A DNA stretch of 64,000 nt from Agarophyton chilense (GCA_030374765.1 JARGXX010000080.1:1984001-2048000), one strand, 5' to 3'. Positions 8,770-21,210 are shown, counted from the stretch's first letter. Notes: generated by a model from the sequence alone, not told the origin. Program-made: numbers and translations.

Positions 8770-11040
8770 TCTGTGCCACCACTCGATCTGTTAAGTCTTC
8801 CGTTTCTAAACAACTCGCGCTGCATTTCTGAGTTTTTTTTCCGTTTTCACTGTATTCTTTCCGCTTCGAGCATCTCTTTGTCTCTCTTTTCGATCAGCCA
8901 AGCAAGCACATCCATTCTGACTTTCAGTTCCAAAGTCATGCTGCTTTTAAACCACCAATTAAACCAAAACTGCCAGGCTCTTCTCAATTCAAGGTTTATG
9001 TCTTCTTATTTCCTGTAACCCAACTTGTTAGTCCCACATACCAGTCATCTATCTTCTTCGTGGATAAATGCCTTTGATTGATTTTCAGCGTGCACCGCAT
9101 CTAATTCCTTCCTCGCATTTTCGTACCTATTCACTTCAAAACGAATTGCGCGCTCCATTTCCTCACGCCAAGCAATCTTTTGCTCACCCTCTTGATTCAA
9201 TTTATCAATTTTGTACCACGACTCAATCTGCTTTTGTCCTTTCGCTCAGAAAGCCTTTGCGTACAAGGCAACGTCTTCGAAACACTTCCGCTCATCAACG
9301 TCTTTGGCGGGTTTTCCCCAGATTTTCCCTCCCATGACGTTCAACAGCTCGTGATAAGTTCAGACACTTTCACCGCAACCAACCAGAAAAGCCTTGTTCC
9401 AGAAGTTTCTCTCGTTCCTGGTACTTCTTAGGTGATTGAAGAAGTTCATTCGCTTTCGGTAACGTGGGCGCTTCTATTCCTTCACTCAGAGTTGCTTCCG
9501 CTTCCGCATTATACTTGTCCACAATTTCTCGCTCTAATATGTAAGTCTTCCTCACTCGCCCCACTCCATATAGTTTATCATCATGCATTGTAGGTTTTTG
9601 TCGATATCACATCCTCAGTTTCTTCTTTTCAGCCGGTGGGATTTGCTGACGTATGGCCTCCCTAAACAACGCTGCTTCGCCGTAGTTCTTGGACCTCACA
9701 CTATTTCCGACATTGTGCGTGAACTCGTTCCCGGATGTTGTCTGCTCTTTATAATCTAAACCCTCGAAAACAAAAATAGACTTTCATTTTGCGTCTTCCG
9801 TTCCAGACCAGATGAAATCGAGCACATCTAGGTTTTCAGATGCCTTGGTCTTCTTTTCAATCTCGTCAACCATGTCCTTTCCCTTCTATCCTCCTCTGGC
9901 TAGAAGCACTTCGATATATTATTCAGCGTATTCTTATGCGTTCGACTTGAAGAACTTATTCGCCCCAAATCGAATCATATCCAAAAGGCCATTTTTCTGA
10001 AGGTTCTTTTTGTACTGTGTAAGTCGCTCCTTGCTGAATCACTAGTGTATCTAATCGGAGCTTGCACACTGCCGTCGGACAAATTCGCTCTTCCACACAG
10101 TTCTCAGTGATGAGCCGAAAAAAATTCAAAGCTTAGCGCTGACCGATTCTATAAGCACGATCCATCGCTGGCAGATCAAATTTTCCATTCCAGTCACTTT
10201 CGTATAAGCAAACAGCAGTGTCGGCGATCCCCAGATTGATACTAAGCCCCGCTGCCATTGTCGAGAGGAGAAAAATGAAGGTATCCGATTCGTTGCTGTT
10301 GAAATCTGTAATCTGGTGGTTCCACCATTTTCCTTCTGTTAAACCGTCAATCATGCAAGACTTGTATTGGCGCATCGTACAATTATCCTTTCATATATCT
10401 AGTATTATTGTCATTTTAATAAAGACGAGCGCATGATGCCCGCCTGCTTTTAGTCGCGGTAGCAACTTGTCAAGCAACGTCGGCTTGGAAAAATTTTGCA
10501 CGAGACACTCTCAACATGGATCAATCGAGCGATCTCCCATTCCATCAAACAAATGCGTATGGTTCACAGACTTTCGTAGCTGCATGAGTATATTGAACCA
10601 ACGAACGCAATCCCCACAATTGCTGTTTATAGTGTCAATGTCCTTCTTCAAAAGGTTCCTGCACAGACTAAGTTGCATTTCCGATAACTTAGTGAAAAGC
10701 AATATCTGTCTTTCTTCCGGTGAAATCTGTGTCCCTCTTTGCTCTTAGAAAAGCTGATCAAGAACGGCCTCAGAACAGCATGGAGCTCGGTGACTATTTC
10801 TTTTTGGTTTGCAGCATCTATTGTTATGGCGTTCCATTCAATATCTGAAAAACATCTGCGCTCCAAAACATATCGGAAAGCAGAATGTTTATCAATGCCC
10901 TAAGCTCGTGAAGATTATTCTGAAGTGAAGTTCCGGTGATTTATATGCGTGATTGAGTTGTAAAGAGTCGAACGACTTGCAAAACTAGATAGTTCTCATT
11001 CTTTATCCGGTTTACTTCGAGAATAAGTGGTAAGGAAACA
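8770..11040 (-). pseudogene. ISWI-family chromatin remodeller, C-terminal two thirds
   Basis: Decayed SNF2 ATPase of the ISWI class. Reading from 11,040 downward: NRIKNENYLVLQVVRLF and [11 protein letters not shown] (DEGH/TGTPLQNN region, lobe 1); ADVF-type segment; LHAVLRPFL; LSEMQLSLCRNLLKKDID; ILMQLRKSVNHTHLFDG; LVQNFSKPTLLDKLLPRLKAG; FIFLLSTMAAGLSINLG; DRAYRIGQR (motifs V-VI, ending near 10,133). Then the HAND-SANT-SLIDE part: DMIRFGANKFFKSNA, ALFREAIRQQ, EREKLLEQGFSGW, SLIDE-like AWQFWFNWWFKS near 8,950. Several frameshifts and in-frame stops (for example within the LLITGTP and LDILEDYC equivalents) show it is not functional. The N-terminal ATPase lobe is missing beyond 11,040. Confidence 0.85.
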
Positions 11041-11740
11041 TGTGATGCATTTTAATCAATCTTAAGGAAAGAATTCAAAACCAAAACGCACAAGGAGCAA
11101 ATATCGGCCGCCTACGCGGTAAACGGTGGTGCACCAAAATCACAAAGCGCCGGACACGCCGAGAAGAAACACACGCTCGTGCCAGAGGTGTGTTGCCGAC
11201 GAGATTGTCGTCAGAAGCGCTATGATTGGCAGTCATTGCAGATTATGTGCATCGGCGGCGAAGGAGAGCTATGACGGGGCGCGCGGGGAGAAAGGCAGTG
11301 TTGGCGATCAAGAAGTAGGCCCTCTTTCGTAGGAAGGAAGCGCACTGGTGACAGGCGCAGCGAGAGGGTCACAGAGGGAGAGGGCAGGGTGGAAGACAGT
11401 GTGAACGCTTGCGCTGCGGGTGCGGCGCTACCGCACCTGACTATTGACGCGGTTTGCGTCAGGGCCGCCAGCGCTGACACGTGCACCAGTGCACTGCAAG
11501 TGCGCTGCAAATGCAATCAGAGGAGCGACGCGTGCGAGTCACGTAATGCAATACGTTCCAACGTTCGCGTTGCGCATTAGATGCAACCTATCAGACTGGC
11601 GCGGCGCTGCCGTAACGCACAACGTGCAAGCGTCGCCAGTGAAACCCCACAGCTGTAGCGGCCTTTCGAGTGCAACCACGCCCTCACGTTCGCTCACCCG
11701 CTGCGTCTGCACCATTCAGCAGGTATCTATCCACTAAACT
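11041..11740. other. GC-rich segment without assignable gene
   Basis: Composition changes sharply at the broken end of the ISWI pseudogene. Runs such as GCGCTGCAAATGC and GGTGCGGCGCTACCGC recur loosely. Several overlapping ORFs exist on both strands, but none has a recognisable motif, and GC-rich DNA yields long chance ORFs. Possibly an inserted foreign or repetitive block. Confidence 0.35.
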
Positions 11741-11749
11741 ACTGAGAAT

Positions 11750-12260
11750 CATCTTCGTGTCTCTCCGTCTCGCTCTTTTGCGCTTCTTTCCCTGACCCCT
11801 ATCCCCACTTTTCCCTCCTCCAAACCGTCCTCACCTTCCCAATTCCCCCCGCCTCTCATCCCCTTCCTTTCTTTCTCCCAGCACCATCGCTCACTCTTCT
11901 CCACGTGTTCCCACCCCCCAAAAAGCTTCCCTCTCCTTCCATATGCTCCCGGCCCCTCCCGCGCCATGACCGCTATCTCAACCGCCTTGAACTGACAACC
12001 GTCGCCCCTGGCCAAATTATTTCCTCCCAGGGCTCTGCCCTCTTCCTCTCCAACCCAAGATCTACCGGCCCAGTTTCTGCAGGCGCCATTGGAATTTAGG
12101 GAAGCACCATTGAATCCTCTTCTTTCATAGCAAACGCTCAATCCCCGGCTCAGGCCCCGCTGCAGCCGCTGCCTCTACTTCGGTTGTAGCTCTTCTCTCC
12201 AACCATGTTTCAGACTTTGTCCCAACCGTTTCCTAACCAGCTTTCTCATCCATTTTCACA
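11750..12260 (+). repeat. Pyrimidine-rich tract
   Basis: About 500 bases are strongly enriched in C and T on the plus strand (for example CCCCTATCCCCACTTTTCCC and further runs to about 12,250). The complementary purine-rich strand produces a Gly/Glu/Arg-rich ORF that is best read as a low-complexity artefact. Such strand asymmetry can mark a triplex-prone tract or a degenerate low-complexity repeat. Confidence 0.6.
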
Positions 12261-13865
12261 GCCGCTCTCTTACCCACTCTGGAAAACGACCTCGCAGACG
12301 CAGAAGCAGCCAATCCATCAGCTTTTTTAATGCCATTGCACCATGTGCCGCCACAGTACATTCTGAAATAATAGCACTCTCATACATCGTATAAACTCAG
12401 GCGGGTATGGGGATATGGCCCACTGTCCGGGCGAAACCAACGCTCACTGCTGTGCCTCCCACCCATATCAGTACCACCACACCTCCGCGACTGGGTCCAA
12501 TTCCTTGTTCAAAGAAATCAGCCCAACAAAACAGGTGATAAGCGTCAACCCGCATTCAATTTTCGCCGCCCTTGCTGCTGAACAGCTACGGTCCCGTTCG
12601 CTGCCCCACAGTACGCTTCTCCTACTCGCGCCTTCTCCTAACCGCGCTTTCTCGTACCCCCGCTTACCCATGTCATTCCGAAACTGTTTTGTTACAGTTC
12701 CACGTAGGTGCCCATCGTGCATTACGCGCCATCGCATGTACTGCTCGCTCCCGCCTCTTCAGCGGTCGCGTGGCCAATAGCGAAGCTTGCAGAAAAGCAC
12801 CGCGCCCCGTAGGCCGGCTTGCCTCCCGCAAACACCCAAAACATGGCTCCCATACCAAGAAGGGATTCCACCGTGGAGCATGTGGGAGCAAGGTCTCCAT
12901 GAAGCGTGGGCTTCAGAAAATCCCGTGCCCAGTGCCCGAGGAAGTTTACTTTTCCGAGCATGTCGAGTAAAAGGGCGATAGATATATCTATAATGCCAGT
13001 GTTGCGAACAACGACGACGGAGGGGGGGCACACCCGAATGATAGACTTGACACAATTCAATTTGACATGTGAAAAGTCCCATGAAATGTAAAACGTATTT
13101 GTTAAAACATAAAGAACTCTACACATGCGCGATCGCGTTGGAGTATGTGGTTGCTAAGGGAACGGGGCTTCACAACCACCAAGGCGTGGAAAGGCTTCCC
13201 CCGTAGTCGTCGTTGAGCCTTCAAAACGGACCGTCCTCCTGGTTTTGCTCCCAGTCCTGACTCTGCGGTCCCAGCCGTAAGCAACGACCATTTATCCGTG
13301 GTTTTGTTCTCCCACTCATTCCGCTCCACCCATATCTCGTGGAGGCGAAACGATCGGACAACGCGTTCAAACAGGAGGCCGCCAAGCTCCTTAAAGTCAG
13401 AAAACACTGTGGCATACCTCAACCACACGAAATATGACGGTCACAGGCGGGTATAAGGGAAGTTGGGCTCGTTTTGGGGACGCCAAGGGAGGCCACCTGT
13501 GTCCAATATACAATCAGCTTTCCAACAGAACGTGGTCTGACCGGCCAGTCCGAAATCTATATCGGGATCATTCCGTACGTCACCAAGTCTTGAGCGGAGC
13601 CATTATGTCGTTTCCTGTCACAGGATGGCTGCTGGGTGGCCTCGTGCAGCTTCATGTCCCCAGATGGAAGCAAATAGAAGGGCAAACCCCAGCTCTACAA
13701 GTCTAGCCCACATTCTATGCTCTTGAACGTTTGCGCAGTTGACTATACGACCATGGACGTACAATACTACAGGGAGGTTGCGACACGGAACCCCGGTCGG
13801 GAAATTCTTTCGTTCACCAGTTTTGTGTCGGTGGGTATATTTTGGAAAGAAGGTTGGCATGTAAT
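12261..13865. other. GC-rich segment with overlapping unassigned ORFs
   Basis: Several ORFs of 60-134 codons overlap on both strands (for example 12,415-12,780 plus, 12,722-13,126 minus, 13,102-13,428 minus, 13,618-13,860 minus). None has a motif I recognise and no strand clearly dominates. I do not call a gene here. Confidence 0.3.
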
Positions 13866-14269
13866 ACCTTCATCGGAGTGTCAAAGGCGTCCGCCAGCAC
13901 CAGTACAATCCACCACGACCTTCAATTGCACTCAAACATGAACCATTCGCCGTACCGTGGCCTATTTCAGCATTTGCCGTTCAAAAAGTTGTCTACGCAA
14001 AGAAACGGCAGCTTCTCAATGTCGAAATTGCTCTTTCGGCCAGTTGCCTAGACCAAGAACTGCGCCTTGTGATCGACATAAGTGGCGTCAAGCTCATTGA
14101 GAGTAGATTTGTGAGGGCTCGAGATCGTTTGCAGTATAATAAACTAGGAAAGGGCTTTAGAAATCTTAGACCACACGTTACGAGCAAATTGAAGGCCCTC
14201 GTGCTGCGCCAAATATTAGAATCGACGTTTATCTGGCCGGATTTGTTCGAACTCCTCAACGTAGTTTGA
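13866..14269 (+). pseudogene. Unidentified coding-like segment
   Basis: Plus-strand reading shows smooth coding-like character, including VPWPISAFAVQKVVYAKKRQ, then LNVEIALSASCLDQELRL and RARDRLQYNKLGKGFRNL, ending at a stop at 14,269. Amino-acid usage looks genuine (balanced, helix-forming, Leu/Lys/Arg rich), unlike neighbouring chance ORFs. No family recognised. It might be host-derived or part of an unrecognised element. A minus-strand ORF over the same bases looks like a shadow. Confidence 0.3.
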
Positions 14270-15217
14270 GTAGCTCATGCCTTCTATTGGTAGAGCGTTC
14301 CAACTATGCGCCCCGGTCAGGCTATTCAAGTCAATGTGGCACCGACCCTCTTTTCCATGTGTCTGTATCCGGCTCATATAAATCTTGTTGGCCGTGTGGT
14401 AATTCGTAGTGTACAGGAAGGGAGAGCTTTTCCTTGAACAACCGCTCCCTTTCATAACATTCTAGCGGCCAAACGTTGTCCCTGCTGCTGCGTTGATGGT
14501 TTTTCTGTTGAGACAACCAGCAACTTCGAGAGCGGCACACAGGAAATACGCAGAAAGGTTGGATCTAGATCTTGCCTGACCACATTTGAAGCGAAATTAC
14601 GGTTCACACCCAAACCCAGAGATTGTGGCCGCATAGAATTGGGTCGCGGCCACTGATCGAAAGGATGCAGCAACGGCCGGGACAGTTCTAGCGACGGTGC
14701 GCCTGGAAGCGCCTGTGAAGGAGAAACGATTACGGTTCAGTCTTGTAAGCTGCCAGGGCCTGAGATATCTTACAGACGCCAAGTGGACTTACCGACCTCA
14801 GCTGGACACATTTAGATTTCTATTTCATTTTATTTCATTTAGTTTGATAGAATAGCTGTACAGTGCGAGAGATATCCCTACACCTCGCCCATGCTATTTA
14901 ATTGGCTGGAGTGACGATTCTACCTTAGAATCAGGTAGGAACCGTTTGGAGACTAAATTACCCCCTTTGGTACATTAGTCCGACCAATTGGTCTCCAAGC
15001 CATCATTTTCGTATCTCCGACCTGTAGGAATACGCAGTGAACGCCTGCACGTTGCACCAGGTGTGCCGCCGTCAAGGATACGGACCTTTGGACCCGCTCT
15101 ATCAAGCTACCTCAGCTTGAGACCAGCACGCTGACCTATCAGTCATTGCGTTACATTTTTCTCTCCCGACTTAGAATTCCTTAGAAATAATTGATCTGAC
15201 AACCGGAAAGAAGAATT
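14270..15217. other. Unassigned leader region before gypsy F
   Basis: Low-coding sequence that should contain the 5' LTR and leader of gypsy F if they survive. I could not find a direct repeat of this segment downstream of F (21.2-21.9 kb), nor a clear tRNA primer site. AT-rich runs (TTCATTTTATTTCATTTAG near 14,825) and a short ORF on the minus strand are the only notable items. Confidence 0.3.
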
Positions 15218-16830
15218 ATGCCGATTCTAGCCTTTAGTTTAATTCCCCAACCGACCAGAAGTACAGAAGCAACTGCCATCATTGATGCAGGAAACACACC
15301 CAACCGCCTAGACCATAGTACTCCTACGGCAAAGAAAGTTGCGAATACAACGCCGAAGATGTCGCCTGAATATCAGGTTGGTACACTTAGCGACCGCAGG
15401 AGCACAAGAAGCCAGCCACAAGAAGTACTGACTCTCCTGGACAACGCTGAAGTTTTCGCCGAGAACCCAGAGTGGCAGCACACTAACGAGAACCCCTCAC
15501 CAGAGCCATCTCTAGGCCAAGGACAACGTAAGTAGAACCCTGTAAGACAGAACGAATTAGAGAGAACAATTGCTGAAGGGCTTGCCGACCTTCTCTGGCC
15601 CCGTCTCCGTGAGCTCTGCTCAGCCCATGGGGATTCCATTATGAACATGCGACTCGCTACGTCGATAGCGGACCAAACCGATTACCTCATAACGCGAATA
15701 TTCCCTAAGGTAATGGAGTCTGAATTATTCATAGACTCCCTTCTACAGACCGTTTAAGGATCAATCACCAGCGAGTCAGGCAATGCGGTCCCTAGTACCG
15801 CTTCAGAAGTTAACCATCCGCTTTCCATATGGCAATCCTCTACGGAACCCTAAGGAGTGGCGGTACCACCCGCCCCTCGCCAGGAAAACCATTAAAAACC
15901 CAATGAAGAGACAATCTAGAAGCATAAGAGAAGCTCCGCGTCTAGAAGGGACACATATTTCTCGACCCAACGGAAAATATAAGGTACAGCGAGCTCAGGA
16001 CTCCAGTGGATCCGATAGAGAGATCAATCCTTTAGGTTCACATTCCGCTGGAAAGAAACGAAGTAACAGCAGGAGAAAGAAAAACAGTAAGAGGAAAAGA
16101 AGAGACCATTCGGACACGAGTGATAGAGATTCAGACTCAACCGAAACGAGCGACTCGGAAGTGGATGAGGCCGCCGTTGGAGGTCTCAAACCACTGAAAA
16201 CACTAATGAACTTTTCCGAAAGGTTATAGACTACCAGAATGACCGATTGGTCGACAGGATTCCGAAATATTCTGGTTCGGTGGCTCGAAGACTCGGCAAA
16301 TTGGCTAAACGAATGCAACTAACCATTACAAACATGTTCTCGGGTTTCGATCCTATTGCTGTCCTTAGGTTCCATAGGTCGGTCCGTACCGCGTGTGATC
16401 AGAACGGTGTTCACGAGGGCGCCGCTTTATAGCTGTTCAAATTCTTCCTCACAGAATAGGCGCGTCACCGAGTGATTTCGCAGATATCTGGCACAACTGT
16501 CCTCGTGTATGGTCAAGACCATGAGCTACTCAGGGGACATCCTCAGGTTGTCCATTACCTCTTGGGAACCTATGCCACAGATGACGCTATAATGGATGCG
16601 CACAAGGAAGTGATATCCTTTAGGCAGAGCTCCAACATTACCGAATCAGCTATCGCAGACGATCTTTGGAAGAAGGCTTACCGATGTGGCAACGTATTCT
16701 CCGAAGGACGGCTGAAACGTCATTTCATCACGGGATTACTGCCTGCCAGTCGGACACATGTCCGTTATTACCACACGGAAATCCCACAATAGTCCTTCCG
16801 ACGGCTCGTTACCTCTGCAGAGGGTTATGG
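15218..16830 (+). pseudogene. Gypsy F: gag-like region
   Basis: Broken frames upstream of RT: 15,218-15,535 (N-terminal Ser/Thr/Pro-rich), 15,783-16,229 (very basic Arg/Lys/Ser stretch, KRSNSRRKKNSKRKRRD), and 16,472-16,830 with DDAIMDAHKEVISF, DLWKKAYRCGNVFSEGRLKR and FITGLLPASRTHVRYY. The last part resembles capsid-type gag sequence of gypsy elements (hydrophobic and charged alternation, FxxGL motif). The assignment rests mainly on position before RT. No zinc knuckle was found. Confidence 0.5.
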
Positions 16831-18539
16831 CAAAACCCACAGGACTTCCAGGCGCAATGCTGATATATCCTAAAAACACGCAACTCCATTTCATCAACCA
16901 AGAGAAGCCCACTTGGTTAGCTCCACGGAATCGGATATGGATTCATCACTCCATTAAGCCGACTCAGGAGATGTCCTCTCGGTTAAATTCAGTGCCTCTC
17001 GGTCTGGGCCCGCATAATATACCTCCCATCAAACTACAGCGACCACTGGACCACCAACGCCCAATTATTCCCCGTTTCCGCCCCGCAAGGACGTTTTCGT
17101 TCGCTCGTCAAGGGCTTTCTTCGTCTGCCTTTACATGGTTCAACCTTGTGAATGCACGCAGTATCTGCCTGACAACGCACACAAACATCTCCTAGCCTTA
17201 AGGGAAGAGAATAAAAAGGTGTGAAGATCCAAAGAAATGTTTAAAAGGTCATAGCAAAGAGCCACAGGAACACCTGGAAGCTCCCGCTATGCCAAAAGGT
17301 CCGGATACCCCAATGAAAGACCCACAGGTTTATGCCATTGTTGACCCTACGGAGGACCCGGAAGAGGAACCCCATCCTCGGGAATAAACGGAAACCCTAT
17401 CGGAAAACGCTTAGAAGGTCGACGCGAGGCAAATCCTCCTTCTTTAAGCCCCTCCCTCAAACAATTAGACGGTCAGGAGCCAAGGAGCGCCCTACCTCGC
17501 TATACAAACCACGACCATTGGACCACTCAGAATAGACCAGAATTAGAAGACAGTTACGACCCCGTCTGTATCTTCAGGAAGGAGAATTATAAAGTTCGGG
17601 AAACTATGGGACTACGTTCCAGCAGCTCCCGAGTTGCGACAAACGTATTAAACAGAGGCAGAGGTCCCAATGGGGTCCATTCTAAGCTATTCCCATTTGG
17701 TTGGGAAGACTTCGTTCAGGGAAGGATGACCCCCAGGATTACAGATGCGTCACGTAGACCAATGGATATTAGAGGGAAAGTACCATTTTACATTCACTTA
17801 GGACGATTTAAAATCCGTAGGTGGTTCCTTGAATGTCGTAACTAGGGCGCTGACGCAATCCTACGGACCACCTTTATCGATCGATACATTAAGGCCATTT
17901 ATGAAGGCCTTAGGAAGCTCGGGTTCTCTCGCGCACCTTCCATGTCCATAATTGGTTCCGCCCCAGGGCCAGAAGCTAACTATCGAGCAGTTATCTCCGA
18001 AGATACTAAGTCCAATATGGTGCGCTTATCAAAAGCCCTAACAATACCCCCCATGACCCAGATCATCGTAACGGCCAATTCCCAGTCCTCAGGTCTTGTG
18101 GCAATATAGAACCCTCCGAAAACGGTTCTGAAGCACATCAATCAAATTGCCAATGGACTAATAGACATACGACCCAACAGGCCCTTCTTGGTCACGATCA
18201 ATAACTTCCGAGATAAGCCCGAACGGTTACCTAAAGGTACAGTGATTGGCATGACTCTATAATCCTCTGTGGCCATTTTGGAGGCCCAATTGGATAGCTT
18301 TTCAAATACAACTCCCGACGAGAACGTCAACGCCTGGGAGGGGATAGTCGCTATCGGCGCAGAATTCGAATCCTGTAGGCCTCAGGTGATTGATCTTCTC
18401 AGGCAATGTCGGACCATGTGGTCAGGTAGATTGGGAAAAATCAGAGCCATTACACACTGCATGACCTTCAGGATCATGCTAGACAACAGTTCCGGCACCC
18501 ATGCCGTACAGGCCTGAAGCGTAGGGAAATTGTCGCCGA
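16831..18539 (+). pseudogene. Gypsy F: gag/protease-to-RT linker, decayed
   Basis: Plus-strand fragments in shifting frames between gag-like and RT regions. VDDPEV-type acidic stretches, SLNVVTRALTQSYGPP and RAVISEDTKSNMVRLSKAL can be read, but I could not find a D-[ST]-G protease box. Near 18,430-18,600 the sequence approaches the RT N-terminus (HxIxLDNSSGTHAVQ-like, equivalent to the H-x-I-x-L-x-x-G start of gypsy RT). Confidence 0.4.
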
Positions 18540-19240
18540 CCAAATCGACAAAATGCGCAAAGGTCACGTCATGAAGCCGGAGCCTCCTAACCAATCCAAA
18601 TGGGCAGGTTCCCTTGTCCTAGCGGCTTAAAAGGATGACTCCGTCAGGTTCTATGTCGGCTATAGGAAAATGGACGCAGGAACACAGACGGACTGATACC
18701 CAATACCCCGTTTCGGTAAAGGTCTAGATTCCTTAGGTGAAGCAGCCTTATTCACCACATTGGACGCTAAATCCGGATATTGGCAAATCCTTATGGCTGA
18801 AAATGCGAGAGCGCTTACAACCTTTACCACCCGCGAAGGTCTGTTCAGATTTACTCGTGTGCCCTTTGGTTTAAAGAGTGCGCCAGCGACCTTCCAACGG
18901 GCGATGAACATCAGACTGTCCAGAGTCAAATGAAAATATGCCCTGGTCTATTTAGATGACGTAGTAATCTTCTCACGAACCGTGAAGGAACGCTTTCAAC
19001 ACGTGAGAAAGATGAAAACCATTCTACAGAACGCTATAGTAACTCTAAAACTCCGACACTGCGCCTTCTTTTAGGCCGCAGGGGACTATCTCGAACACGT
19101 GGCCTTCCCATGAAAGTTAAAGGTAGCCAAACAGACCACGGATGCAATCCGCCAGACTAAAACTCCCAGAACCGACACGTAGATACGACCCTTCTTTGGC
19201 TTGTGCAATGTTTACCAACGTTTTTTCCAGGGATTTGCTA
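18540..19240 (+). pseudogene. Gypsy F: reverse transcriptase
   Basis: Gypsy-type RT. Landmarks: YPIPRF, TTLDAKSGYWQI (motif A with the catalytic Asp), FTRVPFGLKSAPATFQRAM, and YALVYLDDVVIFSR (active-site YLDD, near 18,950), then FFGLCNVYQRFF. Catalytic residues are intact. In-frame stops (TAA near 18,629; TGA near 18,696 and 18,931; TAG near 19,073; further ones to about 19,183) and a frameshift near 19,230 into the RNase H frame inactivate it. Confidence 0.9.
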
Positions 19241-19934
19241 CAATCTGGCCCCTCTCAACGCAATGCTGAAGAAGGGAACACCTTCAAAGTTTGAATGCCT
19301 TACCGAGGGCCAATATCAGTCATTTCAAACCCTGAAGCACAAATTTCTAACCCAACCAATACTGGTTTTACCAAAACCCAAAAGGCCCTTTGTCTTGGAC
19401 ACAGACGCTTCTAATGTCCAAGTACAATGTGCCTTGCTACAAGAACAAGATTCACCAAAGGATTATCAACCTATTGGGTACTGGATCAGAAAGCTCACCA
19501 GCGCGGAGCGAAACTACAGTACTACCGAAAAGGAATGTCTCGCCATCGTATGGTCTGTATTAACACTCCGAACATACTTCGAGGAAACTAGGTTCACCAT
19601 TAGGACAGACCACGACTCACTCCGGTGGTTACTCAATATGACCGATGCATCAAGTCGCCTCGCTCGTTGGCGCTTTAGGCTTTCAGAGTATTACTATGAT
19701 ATAGCCTATAAGCCAGGCATCAAGCATCATGCTGCAGATGCCCTCTCGCGAATCATTACCGACGGAACTGGTGACACGCCATTGGACGACCTCATTCCTA
19801 CTCTTTTCAAAGATGAAGGACCTCAAAATAACACGAAAACGGATTACCATACGGGTACGGTCAAAGTGGATGATCCTGAAGTAAGGGAGAATGAAGTTTA
19901 CTTATTAGACTGGGAGACAGTACCACCGAATTAG
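19203..19934 (+). pseudogene. Gypsy F: RT connection and RNase H
   Basis: The longest intact block of F (243 codons). It begins in the LNAMLKKG segment that follows RT, then FVLDTDASNVQVQCALLQ (catalytic Asp of RNase H), LTSAERNYSTTEKECLAIVW (catalytic Glu), RTDHDSLRWLL (Asp) and KPGIKHHAADALSR at the C-terminus. All are classic Ty3/gypsy RNase H motifs. It ends at a TAG just before the integrase. The intact length suggests chance survival rather than selection, since flanks are full of stops. Confidence 0.9.
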
Positions 19935-19959
19935 GCACCACCTCAGGTTAGTGCAATAA

Positions 19960-21210
19960 CCCCAGAGGAAAACGAGCTCCATCCTGTAACCATTAAGGAG
20001 GTCCTATAGGCGCAGGTCGAAGACGAGTACTGCAAGGAAACGGCCCAATTGGTAGGAACCCCTGAATGCTTATTTGACTTCGGCCGATTCGGACTATTGT
20101 GTCGCCATTCTCCAATGCATGGCGCACTCCCACAGATAATACCAAGGTCAATGAGGGCGCGATTTCTATACCTCGCCCATAACCTTCGCTTGGCCGGTCA
20201 CCCTGGAGGCTGACGACTTTACCAGATCCTCAGAAAGTCTTTCTACTGGCCACTAATAGCGCAGGACCAATGGCAAACCGCACGGGACTGCACTTCGTGC
20301 GTACAAATCCGAGGGTCTTTCGCCAACCATCAGGCCAAATCGAAACTTTCCCCGCCGCAGGCTCGACGGATTTCGTCCCAAAAAATATACTTGAGCTTTT
20401 GCCCGAGTCGTCTCGTAGGAAACGGTTTGTCTTGGTATTAACCGATAGGATTAACAAACTTACACAAGCTCTACCTCCAGGAGAGACAACAGCCACGGAT
20501 GACGCCACGGCATTATTGTCCCACAGGGTTTATCTATATCGTATGCCACTCTACCTCCTTACGGATAATCGCATCCAGTTTCTATACAAATTTTTTCGCA
20601 CGTTTGCGCTATCTTCGGTACCGAAAATGTAACCATAACGGCATACTACCCGTTGACCAATGGCCAAGTAGCACGCTTCAACCGTACTCTTCTGGATCGA
20701 TTGGCAAACTACGCATCGGAGCACCAATCGGACTGCAACGACTACGCTGACCCCCGGATTATGCATGAAATACTCATGTACACGCTTCCACGGGGACAAC
20801 ACACTTTGATTTAAAGCTGTCAAGATCGCCACCGCCGAGAGTTGTTGACCTCCAGCAGTCCATTACACGCCGGGACGTAACTGAAGGAATGCCTCTTACT
20901 CAGGCAAAGCGCTACTCGCGCCGACGCATCGACAGCATTATCCAATCGGCTAGAGCTATACTGCTCAAAAGCTAACGGCGCTACCAGGTTAATTTCGATA
21001 AAGCCGTCTGGAATACACCTACCTATATGAAAGTAGATTTTTTTTACCTGGACCGGCAACAGAAAGACAGTTATGACTTCGAGAATACTACGCGGAAACT
21101 CTTACTCTGCTCGACGGTACCATGTAAAGTCCTTCAGGCCAATCAACACACAATTCCGATATTAATTGACAGCGTACAGAACACCATGTCTTTTGATCGG
21201 GTGACATGAG
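19960..21210 (+). pseudogene. Gypsy F: integrase
   Basis: Integrase zinc region H-x6-H ... C-x2-C can be read as AHNLRLAGHPG ... RDCTSCVQIRGS (20,170-20,310). The catalytic core is broken by frameshifts; fragments RFVLVLTDRINKL and a YLLTDNRIQF-type Asp segment are visible around 20,420-20,590, and YPLTNGQ-like sequence near 20,650. C-terminal fragments continue to about 21,210. No chromodomain recognised. Confidence 0.7.

Noticed and set aside
11749..12141. 130-codon minus-strand Gly/Glu/Arg-rich ORF
   Set aside because: It is the translation of the purine-rich complement of a pyrimidine tract, so low complexity explains the open frame.
14800..15217. Possible 5' LTR of gypsy F
   Set aside because: No matching direct repeat was found downstream of the F integrase, and no primer site or target duplication could be defined.
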